A stretch of DNA of 64,000 nucleotides, from assembly GCA_007922195.1 (NCBI GenBank), contig ML682005.1, positions 40,974,531-41,038,530 on the forward strand. Reading direction: 5' to 3'. Source of the DNA: Podocnemis expansa. Its lineage: Eukaryota > Chordata > Testudines > Podocnemididae. The position numbers and the translations under genes are program-made. Below the pieces are notes generated by a model. It did not search any database. It was not told the origin of the DNA and was given only the letters and a program-made list of their open reading frames with translations. Shown piece by piece: positions 23,831 to 34,447 of the stretch; the first letter of the stretch is position 1; the number at the start of each line of letters is the position of its first letter.

Positions 23831-26800
23831 CCAGATAGCAAAAATGGAGGGACATGATTCTCCCTTTCTGCCTCCTTGGACGATCCATGCATTAGCCACA
23901 TTCAGGCTGAAATTCTCTCTCTACCAGTTTTCCTCTTACTGCCATAGGAGATTGTTGGTGCTAACAGTGGTAATTTTACCACCATCTTTCACGACACACT
24001 AGTTGGTGAGCAAAGTGGAAAGGGCTAGCTTAATAGGACAGCTTCTGAAACATTCAACTCAGTGTTGTAGAATGGTTTCTCCTCACCTAAGAGTTTTGGA
24101 ATGAGTTTGAGAGGAAAGGACCAGAGTGGTAGAGAAGAGGTGCAGAGCTTGATGCCACCCCTTGCCAATTAACATTTTCAGCCCCAACAACATGTGGCCT
24201 CTGGCAAAAACCAAATCACAACAGAACGACTGAATAAAGAAAAATACATACAAAAATGAAAAAAAGTGGGTAATTACATTACATGCTTTCAGGAACTCTT
24301 CAGTGACTTTAAAAGTGAATCCCAGGCTCATCATCTTGTCATCAAATCTAGAAGAGACAAAGGCAGAGATTATTGATTCCCGATGCAGATCTGTGAGAGA
24401 GGGGATGGAAAATGTTTAGATACAAAGGAGAGAAATGTAAATATGCCTAATAAGAGCTTGGCCATTACAGAATAATCTTGTTGACATAGTATTGTGGAAG
24501 CAGTGTTTCTCAGAGGTTGGGTAGAGTGGCGTGTTAAGGTGGAGGCAGCTAACTTAACACCACTCTATCAAACGTGAGAACTTTGTCAAATCCTTAGCTT
24601 TTCATCCAGGTCCCATACTCTTCCAGATGGTCAGGGAGCCTCATGGAAGCCATTTTTGAGCTTAAAATATATGTGGTATTGAAGGCTGCTTAACAAATCA
24701 AGCTGTGTCACTGCAGACTTTGTGCCCCTCCCACCCCATAAAACCTAAGTGGATGGGGGCTCAAGTTACTTGATATCATCTTGCATTGACTTACTATTCA
24801 CTGTACCGTGATCTACCCTGGAAAAGGGGATTACCGAAATCAGACAATGGTTAATACTTCGCATGGCTATTAATGTGAGACTCTGCTTTGCATAAGGCAA
24901 CAATTCTTTGCTCTGGAGATCAGCTTTGAAACAGGGGAGGAGCAACTACACAGATTAATTCATTCTAAGTCCTGCTTCCTGCTCATGCGTTCATCTTCAC
25001 AGGCTGCAAGAAGAGCAACTGATAAACAAAAAACATTTTATTTATAAGGTGTGATGGAACTATGGGACCTGTGCTATGCCCCAGCTTTTAAACAGTCTCT
25101 TGGAAGTACCCCATAAGTGCGCTAGATTCCCAAAGGGTCCCATTCTTCCTCAAGGGTAGATAATGCAGCCTCAGTGCTTCCTAGACAGAGCCTCAGATCC
25201 AGCATTCCTGCTTCTCATTGTGAGCTCTGCCCAACAAGTCCAACTAGGCTAGACTCCTGTTCAGATTATTTTGCCTGCTTCAGGGATCAATGCACCTCAG
25301 CAAGTATTTGCAGTCACAGCAGGCAGCCTTTTCAAAACAAGGTAACAATTTTATTAGCCATCTCGCATAAAGAATCGGAAAGTCTCTCCAAGTTAGCATA
25401 AAGAAGCAGAAATAAAAAAACATAGTTTATAGTTACTGCCTTGAACCATGCTGCTGTAGGAACTCTTAGGTTCCTTTGTCTCTGTCTCACGTCAGAGCTG
25501 ATGTGTTTCTCCAAAGGCCAACTCTTAACACAGCCACCTAACACTTTTCCCCTTCGTTCTTCACCTTGGGGTCTCTGCTCCGCTTGTCTGCAAAGAGCCG
25601 GAGGGAGTGGGGGAAATCCCCTTCCCTTTGCCTTACCAGTTCCTACACCAGTCCCTTAATAACCTGTTCATATCTCCCCAGACAGTCATGTCACTCAAAC
25701 ACCATTTTAAACTTTCTTCATCCACTGGCTAGCAATTGCTAGTCATGTCAGTCACGGTCATGCATATCATTCAGAAAAATATTACAAAAAATTTCCATTT
25801 TCTTTCATGGGGATGAGCGGCACCTCTTCTTGGGAGCCCCAGAACAGTTGGACTATCTGCCCATCCTATTAGTCTTGTTGTAAATGTTTGTGTTTCAGCC
25901 CTTCTCAGAGCTGAATGCTTTATGAATGCAAACATATGACAATGACTCTGCCTGGGAGCTCTGTAATTCTTGGAGCAATAAAGCCTGATTTCTTAGGAAC
26001 TAAAGGATCATTCATGTAAGACACAGTATCAGAACCTAGAAAAAAAATGGAAATATGTGGCTGAGAGAGTCTTTCAGAGCTAACAACATTTTATTCCATG
26101 TGGGAATGAAGAGCAACTTAACTGATGGTTTTTACTCTGAATTCTCAATAACACTTTTTGTTTGAAGTGCCACTTACTGAGGAAACAAGTGCAATGATTC
26201 TTGTTGGAGATGGAATGAGTTTTGAATGTTTATTTTAGTTTGGTCATATTAAAGAAAATGATACAGTATATGCATTTTTTAAAAGTATTTAAAATGTTTA
26301 GAGTAAAAATGCTGTATGTACATTAAACACTGGCTTGGGTATATAGAATGTGTAAAGAGAAGTATTCTAAAACTGAACTGCAAAGGAAAATAAATGGGTT
26401 GGGCTTAGTGGTATTGCTCTTTTTCTTATGCTTAAAAGAAATCTGAAAAGTTTTGCAATCTTTTTTTTTTTTTTTCCCCCTTAACATTTTCATTGCTTCT
26501 GCCTGGTGTTTCCTACTTTTTTGAAAGACTTTTAATTATAGGGGTTCTAAAAAGTGGTTTGAGGGCTTTTTCCAATTCATTGATTGATGGACAGAATTTT
26601 TGAAATCTTTGGGTTTTTTCTACAGTGTGTAGGGTAGCTTAGCTGATATTTAATTCATACAAGCAAAGCGTTAAAGAGTCTGAATAAAAATTGCTTCCCT
26701 TCTCAATTTCCCAAGTTTCATTTCCTGTGTATTGTGATGTCTTGTTTAGTCTCTTTTGTAGCTCAAAGTTCTTAAGGAATTAGAGTTTCTGAAAAAATTT

Positions 26801-27065
26801 TTTTTTAAACCAATCAAGGTGAGGAAGATGTAGTCAAGCTTCTTTATACATTATAAAGAATCAAAGAAGGGCAGAAATCCAAATATTTTGTTTTCTTATG
26901 CATGTCTTCTCTATGTCTTAGCAAAGATGGCTATACTTGTTCTTTGTGGGGGTACACATCTGTTGAAGGCATTTTGTTTGGCACTTGATTAAAACTGGTA
27001 GTTTTATGCAATTCTGATTTGGTTTTGGCAAGGCGCTCTATGAACTTTTTTTGTTTTATTTACAG

Positions 27066-30035
27066 AGATACAGAACAAAGCCATACTGCTGTAGTCTATG
27101 CAAGTTTTCCTCAAAACTTCTTACTTCGTTCAAGAATCACTTGCACCGTTACCACGAAGATGAAATGGATCAAGAGATGGTTGTTCCCTGCCCAAAATGT
27201 GCATTTGCTTCTGATTCAAAAATAGTGGGAAAACACATTCGGATGTTCCATTTTAATAGGAAAATACAGAATTGCCCAGTGAGCATTTTAGGAGGCATGA
27301 AACAATTCAGAAATGACATTATAAACTTCACATGTCTAAAATGTCACTTTACAGACACATTGTACTACAATATGAAGAAACATGTGTTGATGAACCATTT
27401 TCAAAATTTAATAAGCATGTATTTTGGCCAGAGACCAGATGAAAGTGACGAGGATTTTATTGAACACTACTGTAAAAAATGTAATGCTTCTGCCAACAGC
27501 CAAGATTCTTTAATGTATCATGTCTTAACATCTGATACACACAGAGATCTGGAGAATAAACTTAGGTCTGTGATTTCAGAACATATTAAGAAACCAGGAC
27601 TTGTGAAGCAAATGCATATTGCTCCGAAGCCTCCCACAAGTATAGCTGCTCCATCTTTAATGCCCACCACTGCTCCATCAGGCTCAGTTACTACTCCAGC
27701 TTGCATTCAACTTGCATTTCCTCAGAATAATCAAAACCAAACCATTGTCCAGGGAAAAGCAGTTCAAAACACAGTTAGACCACTGACTGTTTCAAGTGCC
27801 TCTGGTAGCCTTACGCAGTCATCTCCTGCTCCTGTTGTTAGTCCACCACATGTTGCTCTGGTATCTAGTCCGCTCTCAGTAGGTCAGAATGTTAATCTTC
27901 AGCCACCGATTCCACAACCTGTCTTTGTTTCCCATAGGGTCCCTCTAAATCAGCCTGTCAGGCCTGGGGTTCTCCCCCTTACTCAGCCTGTTGGGACCAT
28001 AAGTAGACCTGTTGCTCCTAGTCTTCTTCCTGTTAATCAGCCTATTGGGACCATAAATAGTCTCGTTGCACCTGGTGCTCTCCCAGTTGTTCAGCCGGTT
28101 GGTCCTGTAAATAGACACGTTGGGCCTGGAGTTCTCCCAGTAACTAGACCAGTTGCACCTGGAGTTCTCTCTATAAATCGACCGGTTGGGAATATGAATC
28201 GACCCATTGGTCCCGGGGTTCTTCCTGTGCCCCAGACTGTTACCTCAGGGGTTCTCCAGCTTAATCAGCCCGTTGCATCAGAGGTTCTTCCTGTCAGACA
28301 GCCTGTCAGACCGGGGGTTCTCCAGCTTAATCAACCGGTTACCTCAGCACTTCTCCCTGTAAATCAGCCAGTCAGACCTGGAGTTTCTCAAAATGCCACT
28401 TTCCTGGCTACAGGACCTATTCTTAGACAATTAATTCCAACTGGTAAGCAAGTAAATGGGATACCAACATATACCCTTGCACCAGTTTCGGTTACTTTGC
28501 CTGTACCACCTGGTGGTGGAGTAGCAACTGTTACCCCACCACAGATGCCCATTCAGCTAATGCAGTCTGGTCCGGTAACACAGCTATCTCACTCTCCAGC
28601 TAGTGCACCATCTCCGCCTGTCGTAGTGACGACTTCTCACAATATGTCTGCACAGGCTTCTCCACCTGCTCCTGAAACAAGTCAGGCTGTCAAACAGGCT
28701 AAGCAGTGGAAGACCTGCCCTGTTTGCAATGAGCTTTTCCCATCAAATGTCTATCAGGTCCACATGGAAGTGGCTCATAAGCACAGTACAGTAAAAACAG
28801 AGGAAATGCTTGAACCTGACAAGCTTGCAGTATGTGCACCTTTTTTGAGGTGGATGAAAGAGAAGACTGTCAGGTGTTTCTCTTGTAAATGTTTTCTGGG
28901 TGAGGAAGAACTTATAAAACATCTACTGATGCATGGTTTAGCTTGTTTGTTCTGTACATATACTTTCCATGATCTAAAAAGCCTTGTGGAACACAATAAG
29001 ACTGTACATAATGGAAAAAAGAAATTACATGAAGATTATAGCAACAGAGGATTTCAGCTAGATGATGATGCCGAGGGTGACCTAATATTTCCACATTTTG
29101 ATTTCAGTACGATGTTGCCAAAAGAAGAACTTAATGAAAAGGAAGTACACTTGGCAGTACTTGCAGGGGTAAACTCCAGGACCCTTGTACCTGTCTACAT
29201 CAAAGTGAAGCCTCAGACAGCTGAAGTGAACAATATCTGCAGCAACAAAAAAGTATTCACATGCCTATTTTGTTTTGGAACTTTCATCAGTAAAGAAGCC
29301 TATGAAATGCATTTGAAAGAGAGGCATCATATCATGCCAACTGTACATACAATTTTAAAGTCCCCTGCTTTCAAGTGCATCCACTGCTGTGGGGTTTACA
29401 CGGGAAATATGACTCTGACAGCTATTGCTGTGCATTTGCTACGTTGCAGAAGTGCTCCCAAAGACAGCAACTCAAGTATAAAAATGCCACTTGAGCGCAA
29501 TGACAAGAAAGAGCTATCATTTGTGAATGGGGAAAAGCACGATTCTGTCTCTCTGTCTGCTAAAAGAAAATCTGATCTATGTTCTGTTTCAGAGGACCAA
29601 AGGAACAAAGAACAGCAGCCCCAGTCCTTAAATATTGGCACAGCTCTAGCTCCAGATAAAGACATGAATCTAGGGGTAGTACCTGTTAAGCGACAAAAGG
29701 TTGAAAGCAGGACTGAGATGAAGGGACCACCTTCAAGCGAGGACCTCCGTGTTCTAGCATTAGATCCTAAACAGTGTGAACGCAGTTCATATGAAGCTCG
29801 AAAGCAGTTTCTGGCGGATTACTTTCACAAGAGGCCATATCCTACAAAAAAGGAGCTGGAATTACTGTCTTCAGTGCTATGTGTATGTAAAATTGACGTT
29901 GCATCATTTTTTGGAAAAAAACGACATATGTGCCTAAAGGCGATCAAAAATCGCCAGCCATCTGTGCTTCTGGGTTTCAGTATGTCTGAACTTAAAAATG
30001 TAAAGCACAGTTTGAATTTAAAATATAAAACATAG
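27066..30035 (+). CDS. ADNP2: ADNP2 exon 4, main coding exon
   Basis: The acceptor TTTATTTACAG ends at 27065; the exon opens with RYRTKPYCC and continues 989 codons to a TAG stop, giving residues 67-1055. C2H2-type fingers are visible at about residues 75-96, 108-128, 156-177, 202-226, 617-640, 670-690, 694-716, 799-821 and 837-860. Between about 355 and 510 lies a hydrophobic/proline minirepeat of the form LPxxQPVxPGV. A homeodomain-like segment spans about 984-1040 (YPTKKELELL, then KIDVASFFGKKR) and the protein ends KNVKHSLNLKYKT. ADNP2 is a nuclear, probably chromatin-linked regulator; its paralogue ADNP acts with CHD4 and HP1. Odd point: residues 1005 and 1007 are Cys where I recall Trp in human ADNP2 and in ADNP. 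No frameshift or internal stop is present. Confidence 0.96.
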   Translation, partial: RYRTKPYCCSLCKFSSKLLTSFKNHLHRYHEDEMDQEMVVPCPKCAFASDSKIVGKHIRMFHFNRKIQNCPVSILGGMKQFRNDIINFTCLKCHFTDTLYYNMKKHVLMNHFQNLISMYFGQRPDESDEDFIEHYCKKCNASANSQDSLMYHVLTSDTHRDLENKLRSVISEHIKKPGLVKQMHIAPKPPTSIAAPSLMPTTAPSGSVTTPACIQLAFPQNNQNQTIVQGKAVQNTVRPLTVSSASGSLTQSSPAPVVSPPHVALVSSPLSVGQNVNLQPPIPQPVFVSHRVPLNQPVRPGVLPLTQPVGTISRPVAPSLLPVNQPIGTINSLVAPGALPVVQPVGPVNRHVGPGVLPVTRPVAPGVLSINRPVGNMNRPIGPGVLPVPQTVTSGVLQLNQPVASEVLPVRQPVRPGVLQLNQPVTSALLPVNQPVRPGVSQNATFLATGPILRQLIPTGKQVNGIPTYTLAPVSVTLPVPPGGGVATVTPPQMPIQLMQSGPVTQLSHSPASAPSPPVVVTTSHNMSAQASPPAPETSQAVKQAKQWKTCPVCNELFPSNVYQVHMEVAHKHSTVKTEEMLEPDKLAVCAPFLRWMKEKTVRCFSCKCFLGEEELIKHLLMHGLACLFCTYTFHDLKSLVEHNKTVHNGKKKLHEDYSNRGFQLDDDAEGDLIFPHFDFSTMLPKEELNEKEVHLAVLAGVNSRTLVPVYIKVKPQTAEVNNICSNKKVFTCLFCFGTFISKEAYEMHLKERHHIMPTVHTILKSPAFKCIHCCGVYTGNMTLTAIAVHLLRCRSAPKDSNSSIKMPLERNDKKELSFVNGEKHDSVSLSAKRKSDLCSVSEDQRNKEQQPQSLNIGTALAPDKDMNLGVVPVKRQKVESRTEMKGPPSSEDLRVLALDPKQCERSSYEARKQFLADYFHKRPYPTKKELELLSSVLCVCKIDVASFFGKKRHMCLKAIKNRQPSVLLGFSMSELKNVKHSLNLKYKT

Positions 30036-30450
30036 AAACTGTAAAAATGCTTTATAGTTTTAAAAAGAATCATAACTGCATACTTCTCAGTTCAGCGATT
30101 TATTTCATTGGTTTAATTTCTACGTACAAACTGACCTTTTGTAGGGTGACAATAGTTCACAACGCCTCAGTTGGTTTTGACTGTGTTGTTGATGAAAGCA
30201 GCAGTGATTGTAGATCTGAGGAAGGTAGATCCTTCAAATTTTCAGCTCTGGAATTTGTTTTAGCTTTTTTTCTTTCGTGAAGTAGTTTTTTTCTTTTCCT
30301 TCCATTAGGCTTTTGTACCACCATGTATTGTCCTTCCTGATTAAAATTTATTTTTTCTCAGCAATGTCAGCCTTTCTTCTAAAAACAAAATAATGCATAA
30401 TGTTGGTTAAAATATCAAGACAAACTAGATGAGAAAACAGACCTAATAAA
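30036..30450 (+). other. ADNP2: ADNP2 3'UTR with candidate poly(A) signal
   Basis: The AT-rich sequence after the stop contains AATAAA at 30445-30450, the first canonical signal on the plus strand, with a weaker ATTAAA earlier near 30342. The true 3' end may lie further right. Confidence 0.4.
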
Positions 30451-30898
30451 AATATTGGTCTAAATTTCTTTACACTCCTAATTTTATTTTTTCCTTTTAC
30501 CCTTTGAAGAAAATGATTGTGATGTTTAACTTCCTTCTCTACCGGACTTCAAAAAGCTATGTTTATTGTGGCTAAAACATACACAGCATTTTTTTCCTCA
30601 CGATAAAGAGTACATGTATGTTATAGTTTCAGCGATGCACAGTAGCAAAACATCTATTTTGGCAGGTGGGGAGGTGAGATTTCCTCTTTTAAATACTGAG
30701 ATCAGGTGATTTTACACTGCCTGTGATTGTATCCCATTAAAAATCAATGCTCCTTAATTCAGAGGGTTGTTTACTATCAGTTTGCAGATATGGGATTGTC
30801 TCCAGTTGCTACATTTGTAGAATTTCAAAATCTGTTGACTACTAATTGCAAAAGGTGAAGTAGTTTTAGAGAATTATGTTGTTTTGATACATCTTGAC

Positions 30899-31056
30899 CA
30901 ATGTTCCCTCTAATTACTCAGACTGTGTGCGTGAACAATTTCTTTGTGAGCATCAATATTAGCACTGTTGAATTTTCTTGTGCACACTTCATTTGTGTGT
31001 GCAGGCTTCATGACCTGTGTGCCTGCGCACAGGCCCATGGCTTAGAGGGAACAGTG
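30899..31056. mobile_element. hAT-type MITE with perfect 8-bp TSD
   Basis: Inverted ends CAATGTTCCCTCTAA and TTAGAGGGAACAGTG bound a 158-bp element flanked on both sides by ATCTTGAC (30891-30898 and 31057-31064). The interior has GTGTGTGC-type repeats. Non-coding. Confidence 0.85.
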
Positions 31057-32155
31057 ATCTTGACATAATGTGACTTCTATTTACATATCCTTGCTTACCT
31101 GTAGACATCCTGTTTATTGAAGTCAATGGCAATCTCTCTGCTGCCTCTCCTGGGTGTTGGCTTGGATATGGAGGGAACACATGGCCCTCTTAATAACCAA
31201 TGACAGATTTAGCTTGAACCCCCTTACATCCCCTGCACCTTTAAAAATTAAATAAATAAATAAAGTCAAAATCCAGCTAAAACCAGGAGTGGATGGAATG
31301 GTAATCTGGCACCTTCCACTTTTATGTCACTGATTCAGATGGGACTTTCATAAGTAAGGAGTACATATTTTTGCCATCTGACAAATCTTTGATGAAATAA
31401 ATAGGTAAATAAATTAGTCTTAAAGTATATTCTAATAAACAGTTGTCTCCATCACAAAGTCCCTCCATGCTTGCCACCCTTGATTTGCATGAGTCCAGGG
31501 ACTGAGTAAGCTTAAACCAACTTTCCAGGGAGTTAGAGATGTGTCAATCAAATTGTCCATTTGGCACCTTCCAACAGTTACAAAAGTAACTATGCTAAAT
31601 GAGACCAGTAAGCCATCCAAACCAAATATTACAACAAGAAGTCTGTCTGATCACTGAACTGATGTTGATGACTTTAAACCACCTACAGTGGTTAATTTAG
31701 ACAATAAAAAAGTCAGTCTTTTCCTAGTCAACAAGTTTTCATTCCCTATCTAGTTTTTTTTTTTCATTGCACATAAATGTAACTTCACACTGAACATTTT
31801 GAACAGCTATATAGCAAAGGATGACTTTAACCAAAACTATCAGAGAAAATGCTTGCTGACTAAGCAGTTGAGCTTTTACAGACTTTAAAATATGTGTTTG
31901 GATTAAAAGTGCAGCATTTTCCTATATTTTGAAAAAAGTGAATAAATATTCTCATATGTAGTTTATTGTAAAATACCAATAATGAATGAGTATCTACAGT
32001 AAGATCAAATCTAATCACATAATTCAAAACACTGAAGAAAACCACTGCTCTTGGGGTTTGATCCAGAGTCTTTAACTGCAGTGGGAGCTGAATCTAAGCA
32101 CAAGACTTTAAAGCAAATTTTCTGGTTGCTATTTTTTTTTTTTTTTTTTAACAAT

Positions 32156-32491
32156 GGCTATGTCTACATTTAAACTTGTTTCAAAGGAGGCTTAATTCAA
32201 AATCTTATTTCTGTCCAAGGAGCTATTTTATTATATGGAATTTAGTAGTTCCTTAATTCAAAAATAGGACCCCCTAATTCAAGGTAATAAAAACCTCCTT
32301 TTACTTTGAAGTAAGCCATTTTAAGCAGCGGAATAGGCTTAATTTGAACTAATGTCCCTTTCCTTTTGCCTGCCTTCCGTTGTTTTGAATTAGAGTCTTC
32401 ACTGGACTCCTAATATGAAATAACTTTGATTTAAATTTGAAGTATTTCGAATTAACTACTTTGAATTAATTTTGTAAGTGTAGACATAGCC
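32156..32491. mobile_element. TIR DNA element, GGCTATGTCTACA termini
   Basis: The ends GGCTATGTCTACAT and GTGTAGACATAGCC are inverted. The interior is rich in TTTGAATTA/TAATTCAAA motifs, as in the element at 42782-43169 with nearly identical ends. I see no clear target-site duplication, so the superfamily is left open. Confidence 0.6.
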
Positions 32492-33420
32492 AAAGTGATT
32501 AATCTAGAGAAAAATCACAACTATTGAATTTGTAGCAGGAAATACAGTAAGACTTTTGGGTGTGATTTAGAGAAGCCCAAGGAGGGCGTTTCGTTTGTTT
32601 TTTTTTTGAAACAAAAGCAATGCAGGTGAATAAACTGCCAGTTTCAGCCTACAGTACCTTTGTGCAGGTGCTGTCTAAAAATGTAAGACCAGCTGTTTAG
32701 CAAGTCATCATCTATATTTGAATAATTTGAACAATCTATATTTGAAATCATTGCCATATGCTGAGTATAACCAGTGGGGTGGGCTTCTGGAAACTTTCCC
32801 ATTAAGGAAGTTATGTCCCTTCACATTTCCTTTTGGGAAAAGTAACTGGCCATCACACATTAATAGGAGATGACAATGTATTTAACTGTCTGTCTGTTCA
32901 GGAGAGCAAATTTTATGAGCAAAAAAGAATAATTAGTAACTGGCTCATGGGGTAAAAACACTTCATTTACTTATGTATATTCAGGGATCATAATACGTAT
33001 GCTTTCTCTGGTTAAGAGTTTAGCATCGTATGAAGAAGAATAGAAAATACTATGCAGGTGAAATGAGGTTGTTAGTTAATGATGCATTGGGAACCTTAAT
33101 TTTTTGTAGCCTCTTTTTTTTTCAAACCTGTGACAAATTTTCACAATGTAGTTGGCAGTTTATTTCCTAGGGTTTTAATCACTTCACCTCCATAAAAAAG
33201 GAAAGGGGGGGGGTTTACTAGGACTGAGAGGAGAATGTTCACTGCAAAGTCTACTTCATGTCTTAGCAAAAGTTTTTACTAGTCAATTTAATCAGCACCA
33301 GTCAGTAGCCTTTAACTAGGATTAAAAATGTGCACTCTGAAAAGATGTCTCTATATGAAAGTAAAAAGTCCCCAATTTGGAGTTATATATGTGACCATGG
33401 AATTCCTTCAGAATCCAAAG

Positions 33421-33485
33421 GGGCAGTCATGTTAGTCTAGTTCAGTAAAACAAACAAGGAGTCCTGTGGCGCTTAAAGACTTACA
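33421..33485 (-). mobile_element. Penelope-like terminal fragment, left part
   Basis: GGGGCAGTCATGTTAGTCTAG, AACAAGGAGTCCTGTGG and CTTAAAGACT are the Penelope-like terminus found at 13626 and 45340. The fragment stops abruptly inside the GACTAACAG motif where the hAT element at 33486 begins, and resumes at 34011. Confidence 0.65.
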
Positions 33486-34010
33486 CAGGGGGTGGTAGCC
33501 CCCAGCACCTGTGCCAAAAATGGCACAGGTGCTGAGCCTGAGTGGCATACGGCACCACTCAGGCTCTGCTGCTGGCCCCGTTCCTCGTGGTGGTGTGTGG
33601 CCAGGCAGAAAACAGTGTGTGCTGCAGCAGTACTTCCCTGCTGGCTGTGCTTCCCCACTGGGGCCAGCAGGGACAAAGAACCCATGGCATATGGCTCTTG
33701 TGCCCCTGCTCACTCCATCCCCTGCTAGGCAGGGCTGGAGGGGCACAGGGTGGGTTGGTTTGCACGCTTCCAGCTCTCACCCCAGAGTCGGAAGCTGCCT
33801 GCCAGCGGGGTCGAGAGCCAGTCCTGGCTGGGACCCTGAGGCCCACTGGTGGGGATGGGAACTGGCCATGGCCAGGACTGGAGGGTGCCCACCTGCAGGG
33901 GCAGGAGCCAGCCCCAGCCCTGAACCTGAGGCCTGGCCCCGTCCCTGCCACCCACTGAGGGTGTGGTGAGCAGGGCTGGCACAGGTTCTGGCAAAGGTTG
34001 CCCACCCCTG
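33486..34010. mobile_element. GC-rich hAT-type element nested in Penelope-like copy
   Basis: It runs from CAGGGGGTGG to TTGCCCACCCCTG, giving inverted ends, with flanks GACTTACA (33478-33485) and GACTAACA (34011-34018), a 7/8 duplication. The 525-bp interior is GC-rich and carries overlapping spurious frames of 138-156 residues on both strands. GACTAACA is exactly what the uninterrupted host repeat reads at this point. Confidence 0.8.
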
Positions 34011-34140
34011 GACTAACAATTTTTTGCATGAGCTTTCATGGGAGAACATCCACTTCAGATGCTTTGAAGACAAAGTGGAATGTTCTCCCATGCAAGCTCA
34101 TGCAAAAAAATAAATGTGTTAGTTTTTAAGTGCCTTAACT
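34011..34140. mobile_element. Penelope-like terminus, right part, inverted dimer
   Basis: GCATGAGCTTTCATGGGAG is followed after about 30 bases by its inverted counterpart TCTCCCATGCAAGCTCATGC, then AAATAAATGTGTTAGTTTTT. This is the continuation of the fragment at 33421-33485 and forms a fold-back, as at 43835-44062. Confidence 0.6.
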
Positions 34141-34264
34141 TCAAAGACTTCCAAATGCTGCCTTTTTAGCACTGGGTTTATAGATATTTTTTGGCCTGCG
34201 TGATATTTTCAGCACCAGGCAGACCATGTAGGGGGTCTGTCACAGCCAGCCTGCCCTTTCTAAG

Positions 34265-34447
34265 CCACTGGTTTTCCAACTTTTCTTGGGACCCAGTTGA
34301 AAAAAAAATTTATGCCTGCAACCCAACAATTACATCTTTGAGCAATGCATTCCAGCCTTTTGGTGGCAGTGGCACCAGGCACCGCGACCAACTACCCAAG
34401 GGTCTATAACTCAGTATTGAGTCCTGCCTCGTAGTTTGAAAAACACT
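34265..34447. mobile_element. hAT-type MITE (CAGTGGTTTTCAAAC family)
   Basis: The ends CCACTGGTTTTCCAAC and GTTTGAAAAACACT are inverted, and the flanks TTTCTAAG and GCTCTAAG match 6/8. It shares GGGACCCAGTTGAAAAAAA with the copy at 22190. Confidence 0.55.

Larger units (their letters stand above)
17059..27065 (+). other. ADNP2: ADNP2 intron 3
   Basis: A 10-kb intron. It holds a CR1-type LINE (17945-20060, minus), a hAT fragment (22190-22346), a second LINE-derived stretch (about 22660-23620) interrupted by a MITE dimer (23088-23354), and a plus-strand LINE RT fragment (23613-23830). The segments 17280-17944 and 25045-25800 look like old interspersed repeats by composition, but I cannot name the families. 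In 20061-22189 and 23831-25044 I see only short open frames with no recognisable protein. Confidence 0.6.
2480..30035 (+). other. ADNP2: ADNP2 gene span (four exons)
   Basis: This is the full extent of ADNP2, a nuclear zinc-finger/homeodomain protein related to ADNP. A CpG-island first exon that appears non-coding is followed by three coding exons at 10694-10801, 16969-17058 and 27066-30035. They predict 36+30+989 = 1055 residues, against about 1131 in human as I recall. Every coding junction has GT/AG borders and phase 0. The one-noncoding, two-small, one-giant exon layout matches the known ADNP/ADNP2 gene plan. The transcription start and the exact 3' end are not proven here; a candidate AATAAA lies at 30445. 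The downstream neighbour BLOC1S4 is on the opposite strand. Confidence 0.93.
30451..33420. other. Intergenic repeats 3' of ADNP2
   Basis: Contains a hAT MITE (30899-31056), an (AAAT)n run at 31246-31265, and a TIR-bounded element at 32156-32491. The rest is AT-rich with no recognisable exon on either strand. Confidence 0.6.

Noticed and set aside
25045..25800. Possible solo LTR in ADNP2 intron 3
   Set aside because: Composition and an AATAAAA on the minus strand suggested it, but I could not define TG/CA ends or a duplication.
33511..34029. Overlapping 138-156-residue frames on both strands
   Set aside because: They fall inside a GC-rich hAT element bounded by a target-site duplication.
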